Shown here one piece after another: positions 1 to 5,567 of a DNA stretch of 5,567 nucleotides. Under the pieces are notes generated by a model, which did not search any database, was not told the origin of the DNA, and saw nothing but the letters and a program-made list of their open reading frames with translations. Where the stretch lies: the NCBI RefSeq assembly GCF_036387535.1, contig NZ_DASVTO010000016.1:1-5567 (forward strand), read 5' to 3'. Origin of the DNA: Sphingomonas_R sp036387535 (GTDB taxonomy: Bacteria > Pseudomonadota > Alphaproteobacteria > Sphingomonadales > Sphingomonadaceae). Positions within the stretch are counted from its first letter, which is position 1; every line of letters starts with the position of its first letter. The position numbers and the translations under genes were made by a program.

Positions 1-698
1 GCATATAACCCGGCGATCCCCACTCGCGCATGCCTGCCCAGCGCCAATGCGCTCGACTTCACCCCCGCCAACGCATCGTCCTCGGCATCCTGCAACGCAT
101 AGATGGTGTCATAGCCGATCACCCAGGCGATCGATCCGCCATAAAGCCAGAACAGCGTGGGTGCGAACCCGCCCGTCACCGCGACCCATCCGACCAGCGC
201 GGCCCAGCTGAACACGATCCCCAGCCACGCCTGCGGCCACCAGGTAATTCGCTTCATGTACGGATAGGCCGCCACAGCCCCCAGACTGGCCACGGCGGTG
301 ATCCCGGCGGCCAGGTTCAACTGCGTCAGCACGCCCAGCCCCACCAGGCACAGGCATAGCAGCCAGATCCAGGCCGCTCGCACCGACACACGCCCGCTTG
401 CCAGCGGCCGGTCGCGCGTCCGCGCAACCTGCGCATCCAACGTGCGATCGACGATGTCGTTATACACGCACCCTGCCCCGCGCATCACCACCGCGCCCAG
501 CGCGAACCACAGGATCAGGTCGACGCGCGTCCATCCCGCCCCCGCCAGCGCGATCGCCCACGCCCCCGGCCAGAACAGCAGCCACGCCCCGATCGGGCGA
601 TCGAACCGCGCCAGCAACCATAACGGCCGGAGAAAAGCGGGCAGCAGCCGAACCAGCCCCCGCCCTTCGCTGTCCGGAGTGAAGGTATCGATGGTCAT
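1..698 (-). CDS. ubiA: 4-hydroxybenzoate polyprenyltransferase UbiA (3' end cut off by window edge)
   Basis: Integral membrane prenyltransferase that attaches the polyprenyl tail to 4-hydroxybenzoate in ubiquinone synthesis. The frame is open from an ATG at 698-696 to the left edge, giving 232 residues. UbiA proteins are usually about 290-310 residues, so roughly the last 60-80 are missing. Diagnostic motifs seen: the first Asp-rich Mg-diphosphate motif NDIVDRTLD at residues 80-88, followed by TRDRPLASG (94-102); the UbiA-typical YPYMKRITWWPQAW (145-158); and the second Asp-rich motif DTIYALQD (197-204). Several Trp/Leu/Ala-rich stretches fit membrane helices. The start is supported by a purine-rich AGGGGG a few bases upstream and by an N-terminus (FDRPIGAWLLFWPG near residue 33) typical of the family. 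It is divergent from rsmE. Both Asp motifs are intact, so the part that is present looks functional. Confidence 0.95.
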   Translation of the reverse strand, partial: MTIDTFTPDSEGRGLVRLLPAFLRPLWLLARFDRPIGAWLLFWPGAWAIALAGAGWTRVDLILWFALGAVVMRGAGCVYNDIVDRTLDAQVARTRDRPLASGRVSVRAAWIWLLCLCLVGLGVLTQLNLAAGITAVASLGAVAAYPYMKRITWWPQAWLGIVFSWAALVGWVAVTGGFAPTLFWLYGGSIAWVIGYDTIYALQDAEDDALAGVKSSALALGRHARVGIAGLY

Positions 699-853
699 GC
701 GGCCCCCTACCACTTCCCCTGTGCTTTCGGGAGAGGCCGGAAACCATCCCGCTCACCCCGCGCCAGGTGCCGCTGACCCCACTTGCCGGCATCCCGGCCT
801 CACGCTCCGCGAAACAGCAGGGTAAGAACGGCCGACTCACGTGAAAGCCGCTC
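699..853. promoter_or_regulatory. divergent intergenic region between ubiA and rsmE
   Basis: These 155 bp separate the divergent starts of ubiA and rsmE, so promoters for both must lie here or inside the flanking genes. I see no good match to a sigma70 -35/-10 pair on either strand. The ubiA side ends in a purine-rich Shine-Dalgarno-like run (AGGGGG on the minus strand). The rsmE side has only a weak purine stretch (GTGAAAG at 841-847). A near-perfect 11-bp direct repeat is listed separately. Confidence 0.4.
749..780. repeat. 11-bp direct repeat with 21-bp period in the ubiA-rsmE intergenic region
   Basis: CCGCTCACCCC (749-759) and CCGCTGACCCC (770-780) differ at one base, and their starts are 21 bp apart, close to two helical turns. 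They sit about 50-80 bp upstream of the ubiA start and 75-105 bp upstream of the rsmE start. That arrangement would suit a dimeric regulator's half-sites, but a chance match in GC-rich DNA is quite possible. I do not recognise the motif as a known operator. Confidence 0.3.
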
Positions 854-1594
854 ATGCCCGCCACTCCCGCCTGGCCGCCCAACACCCTGCCACGCCTGTT
901 CGTAGATCAACCGCTGGCGCAGGATCAGCATCTCACCCTGGATGGTCCCGCCGTCAATTATCTCGGCACGGTCCTCCGCCTGAAACCCGGCGCGCAGCTG
1001 AAGCTGTTCGATGACCGCACCGGCGAATGGCTTGCGGATATCGTGAACACCGAACGCCGGCACGTCACGCTGGCCGTAACCCGTCACCTGAAACCGCGGG
1101 AAACCGTGCCCGATCTCTGGCTGCTCGCTGCCCCGGTCAAGAAAGGGCGGATCGACTGGCTGATGGAAAAGGCCTGCGAACTTGGTGTCGCGCGAATCGT
1201 CCCGGTGCTTACCCAGCGCACCATCGTCGATCGGCTCAACCGCGACCGGCTGCACGCGCATCTGGTCGAGGCTGCCGAACAATGCGGCCGCACCGCGCTA
1301 CCTGAACTGGCGGAGCTCACCCGGCTCGACGTGGTATTGAAAAGCTGGCCGGCCGATCGGCAATTGCTGTTCGCGGACGAAACCGGCGGGATATCCCTCG
1401 CGCTCGCCGCCCGCCCTGGCCCTGCCGCGATCCTGATCGGTCCCGAAGGCGGCTTTACGGATGCCGAACGCGATGCGATCCGTGCGCTGGATCCGGCGAC
1501 GGCGATCACGCTCGGGCCCCGCATCCTGCGTGCGGACACCGCCATGGCCGCCGCCGTGGCGCTCTGGATGGCGCAGATCGGCGACTGGCGATGA
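854..1594 (+). CDS. rsmE: 16S rRNA (uracil-1498-N3)-methyltransferase RsmE
   Basis: SPOUT-class, SAM-dependent methyltransferase of 246 residues, the usual family length (about 240-250). The family methylates N3 of U1498 in 16S rRNA on the 30S subunit. An N-terminal PUA-like RNA-binding part (about residues 13-80, with NYLGTVLRLKPGA at 35-47) precedes the knotted catalytic domain. Catalytic-domain motifs seen: LMEKACELGV (103-112), QRTIVDR (121-127), EAAEQCGR (139-146), the SAM-binding loop LIGPEGGFTDAE (194-205) and LGPRILRADTA (220-230), which forms the C-terminal knot. The last motif reads RADTA where I would expect a TETA-like ending in many homologues, a conservative change. The chosen ATG keeps the PRLFV segment that begins family members. 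The ribosome binding site is weak. The gene is followed after 63 bp by gshA in the same frame and on the same strand, suggesting co-transcription. Confidence 0.94.
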   Translation: MPATPAWPPNTLPRLFVDQPLAQDQHLTLDGPAVNYLGTVLRLKPGAQLKLFDDRTGEWLADIVNTERRHVTLAVTRHLKPRETVPDLWLLAAPVKKGRIDWLMEKACELGVARIVPVLTQRTIVDRLNRDRLHAHLVEAAEQCGRTALPELAELTRLDVVLKSWPADRQLLFADETGGISLALAARPGPAAILIGPEGGFTDAERDAIRALDPATAITLGPRILRADTAMAAAVALWMAQIGDWR

Positions 1595-1657
1595 CCTTGG
1601 TCGGATCATGGAAATGCCGGCTGGCGTCGGACGATCGGCGCGCGTAATGGCGCGACC

Positions 1658-3031
1658 ATGAGCACGCGCACCGACGGCATCGGGGAAGACCCGCACATCA
1701 CCTCGCGCGATGATCTCATCGCGCTCTTCTCCGGCGGTGAAAAACCGAAGGAGCGGTGGCGGATCGGGACCGAACATGAAAAGTTCGTTTATCGCACGAC
1801 CGACCATCGTGCGCCCTCCTATACCGAAACCGGCGGCATCCGCGATCTGCTGTCCGGCATGACCGACTTCGGCTGGACGGGGATCGAGGAAGGCGGAAAC
1901 GTCATCGCGCTGGGTGGCAGCGATGGCAATGTCAGCCTGGAACCCGCCGGCCAGTTCGAACTCTCGGGTGCCCCGCTCGACAATCTGCATCAGACCTGCG
2001 CCGAAACCGGCCGTCACCTGGAACAGGTCAAGGCGGTCGGCGACAGGCTCGGCCTCGGCTTCCTCGGGCTCGGCATGTGGCCGGACAAGGGCCGCGACGA
2101 ACTGCCGATCATGCCCAAGGGCCGCTACCGCATCATGCTCGATCATATGCCGCGCGTCGGCACGATGGGGCTCGACATGATGCTGCGCACCTGCACGATC
2201 CAGACCAACCTGGATTATGCCAGCGAAGCGGACATGGTGAAGAAGTTCCGGGTCAGCCTTGCCCTGCAACCGCTCGCCACCGCGCTCTTCGCCAACTCAC
2301 CCTTCACCGATGGCAAGCCAAACGGCTATCTCAGCTATCGCAGCCACATCTGGACCGATACCGATCCCGCCCGCACCGGTATGCTGCCCTTCGTGTTCGA
2401 AGACGGCTTCGGCTATGAACGCTATGCCGATTACATGCTGAACGTGCCGATGTACTTCGTCTACCGCGACGGTCGCTATATCGACGCCGCCGGGCATGAT
2501 TTCCGCGCCTTCCTGCGTGGCGAGCTGCCGGTTTATCCCGGACACCGTCCGACCCGGACCGACTGGTCCGATCACCTTTCGACCGCCTTTCCGGAAGTGC
2601 GATTGAAAAGCTTCCTGGAAATGCGCGGCGCGGATGGCGGCCCGTGGAACAAGATCTGCGCCCTGCCCGCCTTCTGGGTCGGGCTGCTCTATGACGATGC
2701 TGCGCTCGACGCGGCCTGGGATCTGGTCAAGCATTGGACGATCGCCGACCATAACCGGATCCGTGCCGACGTCCCGAAACAGGGGCTGAAGACCCGCGGG
2801 CCGCGCGGCCGCACCTTCCAGCAATTGGGACGGGAGGTGCTCGACATCGCACATGCCGGCCTGGCCGCTCGTGGCCGCCTCAACGCTGCGGGCGAAAATG
2901 AAACCGGCTTTCTCAACCCGCTGCGTGATATCGTCGCCAGCGGCAAGACGCCCGCCGAACGCCTGCTAGATCTGTATCACGGCGAATGGCGCGGCGATCT
3001 GTCCCGGATCTACAAGGACATGAGCTTCTAA
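1658..3031 (+). CDS. gshA: glutamate-cysteine ligase (plant/alphaproteobacterial GCS2 type)
   Basis: ATP-dependent ligase joining L-glutamate and L-cysteine into gamma-glutamylcysteine, the first step of glutathione synthesis; expected to be cytosolic. At 457 residues it matches the plant-like class found in alphaproteobacteria, not the roughly 520-residue E. coli GshA class. Motifs seen: RIGTEHEKF (35-43), carrying the Glu residues expected in the ATP/Mg site; SLEPAGQFELSG (93-104); MPKGRYRIM (152-160); MLRTCTIQTNLDY (175-187); FANSPF (211-216); YRSHIW (227-232); and the family signature KSFLEMRGADGG (317-328). Cysteines are at 114, 178 and 333; whether any form a regulatory disulfide as in plant enzymes cannot be told from sequence alone. 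The start is the first ATG after an in-frame stop, since no in-frame ATG or GTG lies between that stop and 1658. No strong Shine-Dalgarno precedes it. Likely second gene of an rsmE-gshA transcript. Confidence 0.96.
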   Translation: MSTRTDGIGEDPHITSRDDLIALFSGGEKPKERWRIGTEHEKFVYRTTDHRAPSYTETGGIRDLLSGMTDFGWTGIEEGGNVIALGGSDGNVSLEPAGQFELSGAPLDNLHQTCAETGRHLEQVKAVGDRLGLGFLGLGMWPDKGRDELPIMPKGRYRIMLDHMPRVGTMGLDMMLRTCTIQTNLDYASEADMVKKFRVSLALQPLATALFANSPFTDGKPNGYLSYRSHIWTDTDPARTGMLPFVFEDGFGYERYADYMLNVPMYFVYRDGRYIDAAGHDFRAFLRGELPVYPGHRPTRTDWSDHLSTAFPEVRLKSFLEMRGADGGPWNKICALPAFWVGLLYDDAALDAAWDLVKHWTIADHNRIRADVPKQGLKTRGPRGRTFQQLGREVLDIAHAGLAARGRLNAAGENETGFLNPLRDIVASGKTPAERLLDLYHGEWRGDLSRIYKDMSF

Positions 3032-3041
3032 GCCTTACCCT

Positions 3042-3076
3042 TCACCTCCGAGGGGGTGAGGCTTCAGCCCCTCACC
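3042..3076. terminator. GC-rich inverted repeats at the convergent gshA / membrane-protein gene junction
   Basis: Two mutually exclusive hairpins can form. TCACCTC (3042-3048) pairs with GGGGTGA (3053-3059), including one G-U pair. Alternatively GGTGAGG (3055-3061) pairs perfectly with CCTCACC (3070-3076), and the inner GGC/GCC could add pairs. The stretch lies 11 bases after the gshA stop and includes the stop codon (3072-3074) of the convergent gene. No T-run follows on either strand, so it is not a classical intrinsic terminator. It could be a bidirectional transcript-end structure or a protecting 3' hairpin. Confidence 0.45.
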
Positions 3077-4334
3077 AACCGCCGGTCTTCAACCCCATGC
3101 GCGCAAACATCCGCGGCACCACCCCATGCCGGTCCATCCAGGCCGCATAGGCGCGGTAATCCGGGTCGGCGCCCAGATGCCGTTCCTCGGTCCGCGCCCG
3201 CCAGTAATAGACACCGCTCACCACCCCCAGCATGACCACGTTCCGCGTCGCATCGACGACGCTATGGTTCACCGTCAGGACCGGCATCGCCGACAGCCAC
3301 CAGAACAGGTTCTTCGCCAGATAGGCCGGGTGCTTGGTCCAGCGATATGGTCCGTTGGTGATGATCCCGCGATGCGTCAGGTTGGAAAATCGCAGGCCGA
3401 ACGCCACCGTCGCCCACGCATAGATGCCCGTCAGGACGATCAGCGGGATCATGTAGGCGAGCGTCAGCCGCGGACTGCCCGCCAGCCACCACGACCAGTT
3501 CGCGCCGCTCGTTTCATAATCCACCACCCCGCCGCGCGCGATCAGCACGAACGGCGGATAACAGGCGAGCGCCGACACCCAACCCGCCAGATAGGGATTG
3601 GCGGAGCGGATCTGTGCATCCAGCGGCCGCATCGTCAGGACATATCCGACCGTCGCGAACGCGACGTCGATCAGGAACATCAGCGCGATCAGCCCGAATG
3701 CCGCCGCCATCGGATCGGCCAGCATCGCCGGTACCTGCCGGCTCAACAGCTCGTGCCAGTTGCCCGGCACGATCGACAGCATGAACGCCGTGAAGAACCC
3801 CTTCACCGCCCAGGCGCGCAGATGGCCACGCAGCACTTCGCGGTCGTACCGCCGTCCGGTCAGCCACCGCCCGCACGCATAGGCACCGTCGCGGGCGTCC
3901 ACCAACCGCCGGTCGATCCACAGCAGATACGGTACCGACAGCGCCAGCAACAGCGGCACGGCGCCGGCCATCAGGTGCATCGCGAACACATAGCCGCCCT
4001 GCCAGTACCATCGTCCCAGCGCATAGAAGGCGCCGATCGCCGCCCATGTCGCCCACAACCCGACCAGCTTGGTCGATGCCGTCTCGCGGACCTCCGCCCA
4101 CGGCCGCCGCAGCGTCCAGTCGATCCCGGTCGACGGCCGGCGGTGCACCCGGTCCACCAGCACCGACCACAGGACCATCGGCACCCCGCACGCCAGCACG
4201 GCGGTCATCCCCGCCAGCGGTCCGTCCATCGTCCATTGCCACGCAACCAGGGTCCAGCCGGCCAGCCCGATCATCCCGACCAGCCCCACCCAGCCACTCA
4301 CCGCCGACCGCGGCCTTGGATCCCCCTGCATCAT
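3072..4334 (-). CDS. polytopic membrane protein with C-terminal isoprenylcysteine methyltransferase (ICMT/Ste14-like) domain
   Basis: About 420 residues with roughly ten hydrophobic stretches (approximately 15-34, 42-60, 90-106, 114-139, 175-190, 208-233, 247-266, 289-313, 340-356 and 366-378), so an inner-membrane protein. The C-terminal part carries the pattern of the ICMT/phospholipid methyltransferase superfamily: THRGIITNGPYRWTKHPAYL (residues 320-339, with the His-Pro of the SAM/substrate site at 335-336) and RARTEERHL (379-387, with the Glu pair 383-384), then DPDYRAY. The domain therefore probably binds SAM and methylates a lipid-like or isoprenoid substrate; the substrate is unknown. 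The N-terminal 250 or so residues are extra relative to short bacterial ICMT-like proteins, and I do not recognise them. Start: the frame stays open to 4505, but its first codons overlap the opposite-strand tRNA. The tandem ATG ATG at 4334-4329, just before the first membrane helix, is preferred; the second ATG would give 419 residues. No strong ribosome binding site is visible. Confidence 0.8.
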   Translation of the reverse strand: MMQGDPRPRSAVSGWVGLVGMIGLAGWTLVAWQWTMDGPLAGMTAVLACGVPMVLWSVLVDRVHRRPSTGIDWTLRRPWAEVRETASTKLVGLWATWAAIGAFYALGRWYWQGGYVFAMHLMAGAVPLLLALSVPYLLWIDRRLVDARDGAYACGRWLTGRRYDREVLRGHLRAWAVKGFFTAFMLSIVPGNWHELLSRQVPAMLADPMAAAFGLIALMFLIDVAFATVGYVLTMRPLDAQIRSANPYLAGWVSALACYPPFVLIARGGVVDYETSGANWSWWLAGSPRLTLAYMIPLIVLTGIYAWATVAFGLRFSNLTHRGIITNGPYRWTKHPAYLAKNLFWWLSAMPVLTVNHSVVDATRNVVMLGVVSGVYYWRARTEERHLGADPDYRAYAAWMDRHGVVPRMFARMGLKTGGW

Positions 4335-4490
4335 CCGATCGCCATACACCGCAATCGTGGAGGAATCACAAAGCCGCCCCGAACTCGTCCAGACAAAGGA
4401 CCGATCCCCGACCTTGCCGCCGACCGAAGACGGCGCTAAAGACCTTGAGCCACGCAAACGCCGTCCCGAGGGACTCCGACGTGGCAACAT
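4335..4490. promoter_or_regulatory. divergent intergenic region between the ICMT-like gene and tRNA-Gly
   Basis: These 156 bp must hold promoters for the leftward membrane-protein gene and the rightward tRNA. On the minus strand, TTGTGA (4371-4366) and TGTATG (4348-4343) are spaced 17 bp apart. This weak sigma70-like pair would start transcription almost at the ATG, giving a leaderless or very short-leader mRNA. On the plus strand TTGCCG (4414-4419) and TTGAGC (4445-4450) are possible -35 elements for the tRNA, but neither has a convincing -10. All of these matches are poor. Confidence 0.25.
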
Positions 4491-4564
4491 GCGGGTGTAG
4501 CTCAATGGCAGAGCAGAAGCTTCCCAAGCTTACGACGAGGGTTCGATTCCCTTCACCCGCTCCA
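4491..4564 (+). tRNA. tRNA-Gly (anticodon CCC)
   Basis: A complete cloverleaf of 74 nt including an encoded CCA end. Acceptor stem GCGGGTG (4491-4497) pairs with CACCCGC (4554-4560), with discriminator T at 4561 and CCA at 4562-4564. D stem GCTC/GAGC (4500-4503 / 4511-4514) encloses AATGGCA, which holds the conserved GG. Anticodon stem GAAGC/GCTTA (4516-4520 / 4528-4532) encloses TTCCCAA, placing anticodon CCC at 4523-4525, which reads GGG glycine codons. The outermost pair of this stem is a G-A mismatch. The T arm GAGGG-TTCGATT-CCCTT (4537-4553) contains the TTCGA motif. It is convergent with the secreted-protein gene to its right and divergent from the membrane-protein gene to its left. Confidence 0.96.
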
Positions 4565-4633
4565 ATTTGCCAAGTGTGCCGCTTTTAACGCTGGCGCCGG
4601 CAGGCCGATCTTCTCCCACCGCAGACATCCCGT
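4565..4633. other. short convergent spacer between tRNA-Gly and the secreted-protein gene
   Basis: Sixty-nine bases separate the tRNA 3' end from the stop of the convergent gene. A four-T run at 4583-4586 could help end the tRNA transcript, but no clear stem precedes it. A GC-rich near-palindrome GCTGGCGCCGGC (4590-4601) follows it. I see no strong intrinsic terminator on either strand. Confidence 0.3.
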
Positions 4634-5278
4634 TCATTGCGCCGCTTTTTTCGGGGTTCCCGTGTCGGGATTGGTGACGTCGGCGAAGTAGGTGACGCGC
4701 AGCATGGCCGGGCCGGACGGCATGGGGCGCGACGGGGTGGTGCCCGTTTCGACCCCGTTGGCCGCGACTTCGATGGCGGCGTTCCGGCTGTCGAGTGCGG
4801 CGTACAGGCTGACTGCGTCGGGGCCGGTCACCCGGGTGGTGGATACGACCGGCGGGCGCGGGCGCGCATTCTGGAAATAGGCGGCCAGTTGCAGTCCCGC
4901 CGCCACCACCGACGCGCGCTCCGTCGCGGTGGCGCTGGGCGGCAGCACCCAAGCCAGCTTGACTGTGGTCAGCGCCCTGGACCCCGCGGCGAAGATATAG
5001 GTGACGGTCGCGGGACCGGGGCCGGGTTCCAGCCGCGGCAGGCTGACCTGCAGCAATCGGGTGCCTTCCACGCGGTTCGTCGCCTCCGCGATGGCGACAC
5101 CGGGGAAATCGACGCCGATCGCGGCGCGCGCGGCGCGTTCGCTCATGCCGAAATCCGCATGCCGGAACCCAGTAATGCGATATTCGGCCGCGGGAGCAGA
5201 CATTTGTGCAGCCGTCGTTGTGGCCGCTGCACCCGCGCACAGTGCAAAGGCGATGCGGTGAGGAAGGCGGATCGTCAT
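4634..5278 (-). CDS. exported (periplasmic) protein of unknown function
   Basis: A 214-residue protein with a typical signal peptide: basic start MTIRLPHR, a hydrophobic Ala-rich core (about residues 9-23), and likely signal peptidase I cleavage near TAA (22-24) or APA (28-30). Cys14 lies inside the core and does not fit a lipobox, so a soluble periplasmic protein is more likely than a lipoprotein. The mature part has an FGMSERAARAAIGVDFPG segment (43-60) suggesting a helix, then alternating polar and hydrophobic stretches that look beta-rich (74-112 and 143-200). I do not recognise the family. The frame is open upstream to 5455, but the ATG at 5278 is chosen because it begins the signal peptide and has AGGA about ten bases upstream. 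It lies 25 bp downstream of another leftward gene, so the two are probably one operon. Its C-terminal 80 or so residues resemble the end of that neighbour. Confidence 0.78.
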   Translation of the reverse strand: MTIRLPHRIAFALCAGAAATTTAAQMSAPAAEYRITGFRHADFGMSERAARAAIGVDFPGVAIAEATNRVEGTRLLQVSLPRLEPGPGPATVTYIFAAGSRALTTVKLAWVLPPSATATERASVVAAGLQLAAYFQNARPRPPVVSTTRVTGPDAVSLYAALDSRNAAIEVAANGVETGTTPSRPMPSGPAMLRVTYFADVTNPDTGTPKKAAQ

Positions 5279-5303
5279 ATCATAGCGTCCTGCGCATGCC
5301 GGG

Positions 5304-5567
5304 TCAGAACTCGCCGGGCTTGATGGCGGTGATGTCGGGCCGGTCGGCCGACGCGGCGAAGCTGACGTGAAGCAATGCCGGACCGGCGGCCGCAGGGGCA
5401 GGCTGCGACATGGCGGGAGGCCGCAGGCTGAACGGCACGCCTTCCAGGCGGACATCCACCGCGCCGCCCGCTTCGCCGCTACCGGCGAACAGGATCAATG
5501 TGCGCGGGCCGATCGCGGCCCCCCGCGTGACCGTGCCGACCTTCCAATAATAGCTGGCGAAATCCGC
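5304..5567 (-). CDS. hypothetical protein, C-terminal part only; probable paralogue of the downstream exported protein
   Basis: The frame is open from the right window edge to a TGA at 5306-5304, giving 87 C-terminal residues; the start lies outside the window. A TTG at 5498 could be mistaken for a start, but the frame continues upstream with protein-like sequence (DFASYYWKVGTV), so the gene is truncated by the window, not short. There is no recognisable domain, catalytic motif or membrane helix. It aligns with the C-terminus of the next gene: LILFAGSGEAGGAVDV against SLYAALDSRNAAIEV, and GPALLHVSFAASADRPD against GPAMLRVTYFADVTNPD. An Ala/Pro-rich linker (SQPAPAAAGPA) lies before the last strand. 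It sits 25 bp upstream of its relative on the same strand, so co-transcription is likely. By analogy it may be exported, but no signal peptide can be seen here. Confidence 0.7.
   Translation of the reverse strand, partial: ADFASYYWKVGTVTRGAAIGPRTLILFAGSGEAGGAVDVRLEGVPFSLRPPAMSQPAPAAAGPALLHVSFAASADRPDITAIKPGEF

Noticed and set aside
298..825. Plus-strand open frames across ubiA and the intergenic region
   Set aside because: They are Pro/Arg/Ser-rich and run antisense to a clear UbiA with both Asp-rich motifs.
1298..2269. Long minus-strand open frame (323 codons) opposite rsmE and gshA
   Set aside because: It spans two unrelated genes on the opposite strand, both with strong family motifs, and its own translation shows no family features.
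3126..4439. Long plus-strand open frame (437 codons) opposite the ICMT-like gene
   Set aside because: Its product is rich in Arg, His, Pro and Gln with no domain-like pattern, as expected for the antisense shadow of a GC-rich gene. The opposite strand encodes a coherent membrane protein with recognisable motifs.
4516..4532. AAGCTT...AAGCTT short repeat as an insertion-site or target duplication
   Set aside because: It is simply the two sides of the tRNA anticodon stem flanking the CCC anticodon loop.
4550..4640. tRNA-Gly 3' end as an integration site for a mobile element
   Set aside because: No integrase, no repeated copy of the tRNA 3' end, and no obvious change in base composition to the right within the window.
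4637..5323. Plus-strand open frame (228 codons) opposite the exported-protein gene
   Set aside because: Gly/Arg/Ala-rich low-information translation. The minus strand has a good signal peptide, a Shine-Dalgarno site and a similar neighbour, so this is a shadow.
5279..5455. Upstream extension of the exported protein to an ATG at 5455
   Set aside because: It would overlap the coding end of the upstream gene by about 150 bp and bury the signal peptide inside the protein. The extension is Pro/Arg/Ser-rich shadow sequence.

Overview
The window looks like chromosomal DNA from a GC-rich alphaproteobacterium. The protein sequences and the ubiA / rsmE / gshA neighbourhood fit a sphingomonad such as Sphingomonas, but this is an inference from protein character and gene order, not from a database search. 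No integrase, transposase, CRISPR array, toxin-antitoxin pair or phage gene is visible. Most of the window is ordinary core genome; the less explained part is the right-hand third.

Left part (1-3031): a truncated ubiA (ubiquinone prenyltransferase) is read leftward off the window edge. Across a 155-bp divergent intergenic region, rsmE (16S rRNA m3U1498 methyltransferase) and gshA (plant/proteobacterial-type glutamate-cysteine ligase) are read rightward. They are 63 bp apart and probably co-transcribed. These are housekeeping functions: quinone synthesis, ribosome modification, and the first step of glutathione synthesis.

Middle (3032-4490): gshA meets a leftward gene for a polytopic membrane protein of about 420 residues. 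Its last 100 or so residues carry the isoprenylcysteine methyltransferase (ICMT/Ste14-like) signature, preceded by a long membrane region I do not recognise. GC-rich inverted repeats lie at the convergent junction and include this gene's stop codon. Its start must be placed well inside the longest open frame, because that frame runs into a tRNA gene.

Right part (4491-5567): a complete tRNA-Gly(CCC) with encoded CCA is read rightward. It faces two leftward genes 25 bp apart. The downstream one encodes a small exported protein of unknown function; the upstream one is cut by the right edge. Their C-terminal regions resemble each other, so they look like a tandem duplicated pair of periplasmic proteins. 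This pair and the ICMT-like protein are the parts most worth following up. I found no convincing evidence of a wholly new multi-gene system in this window.
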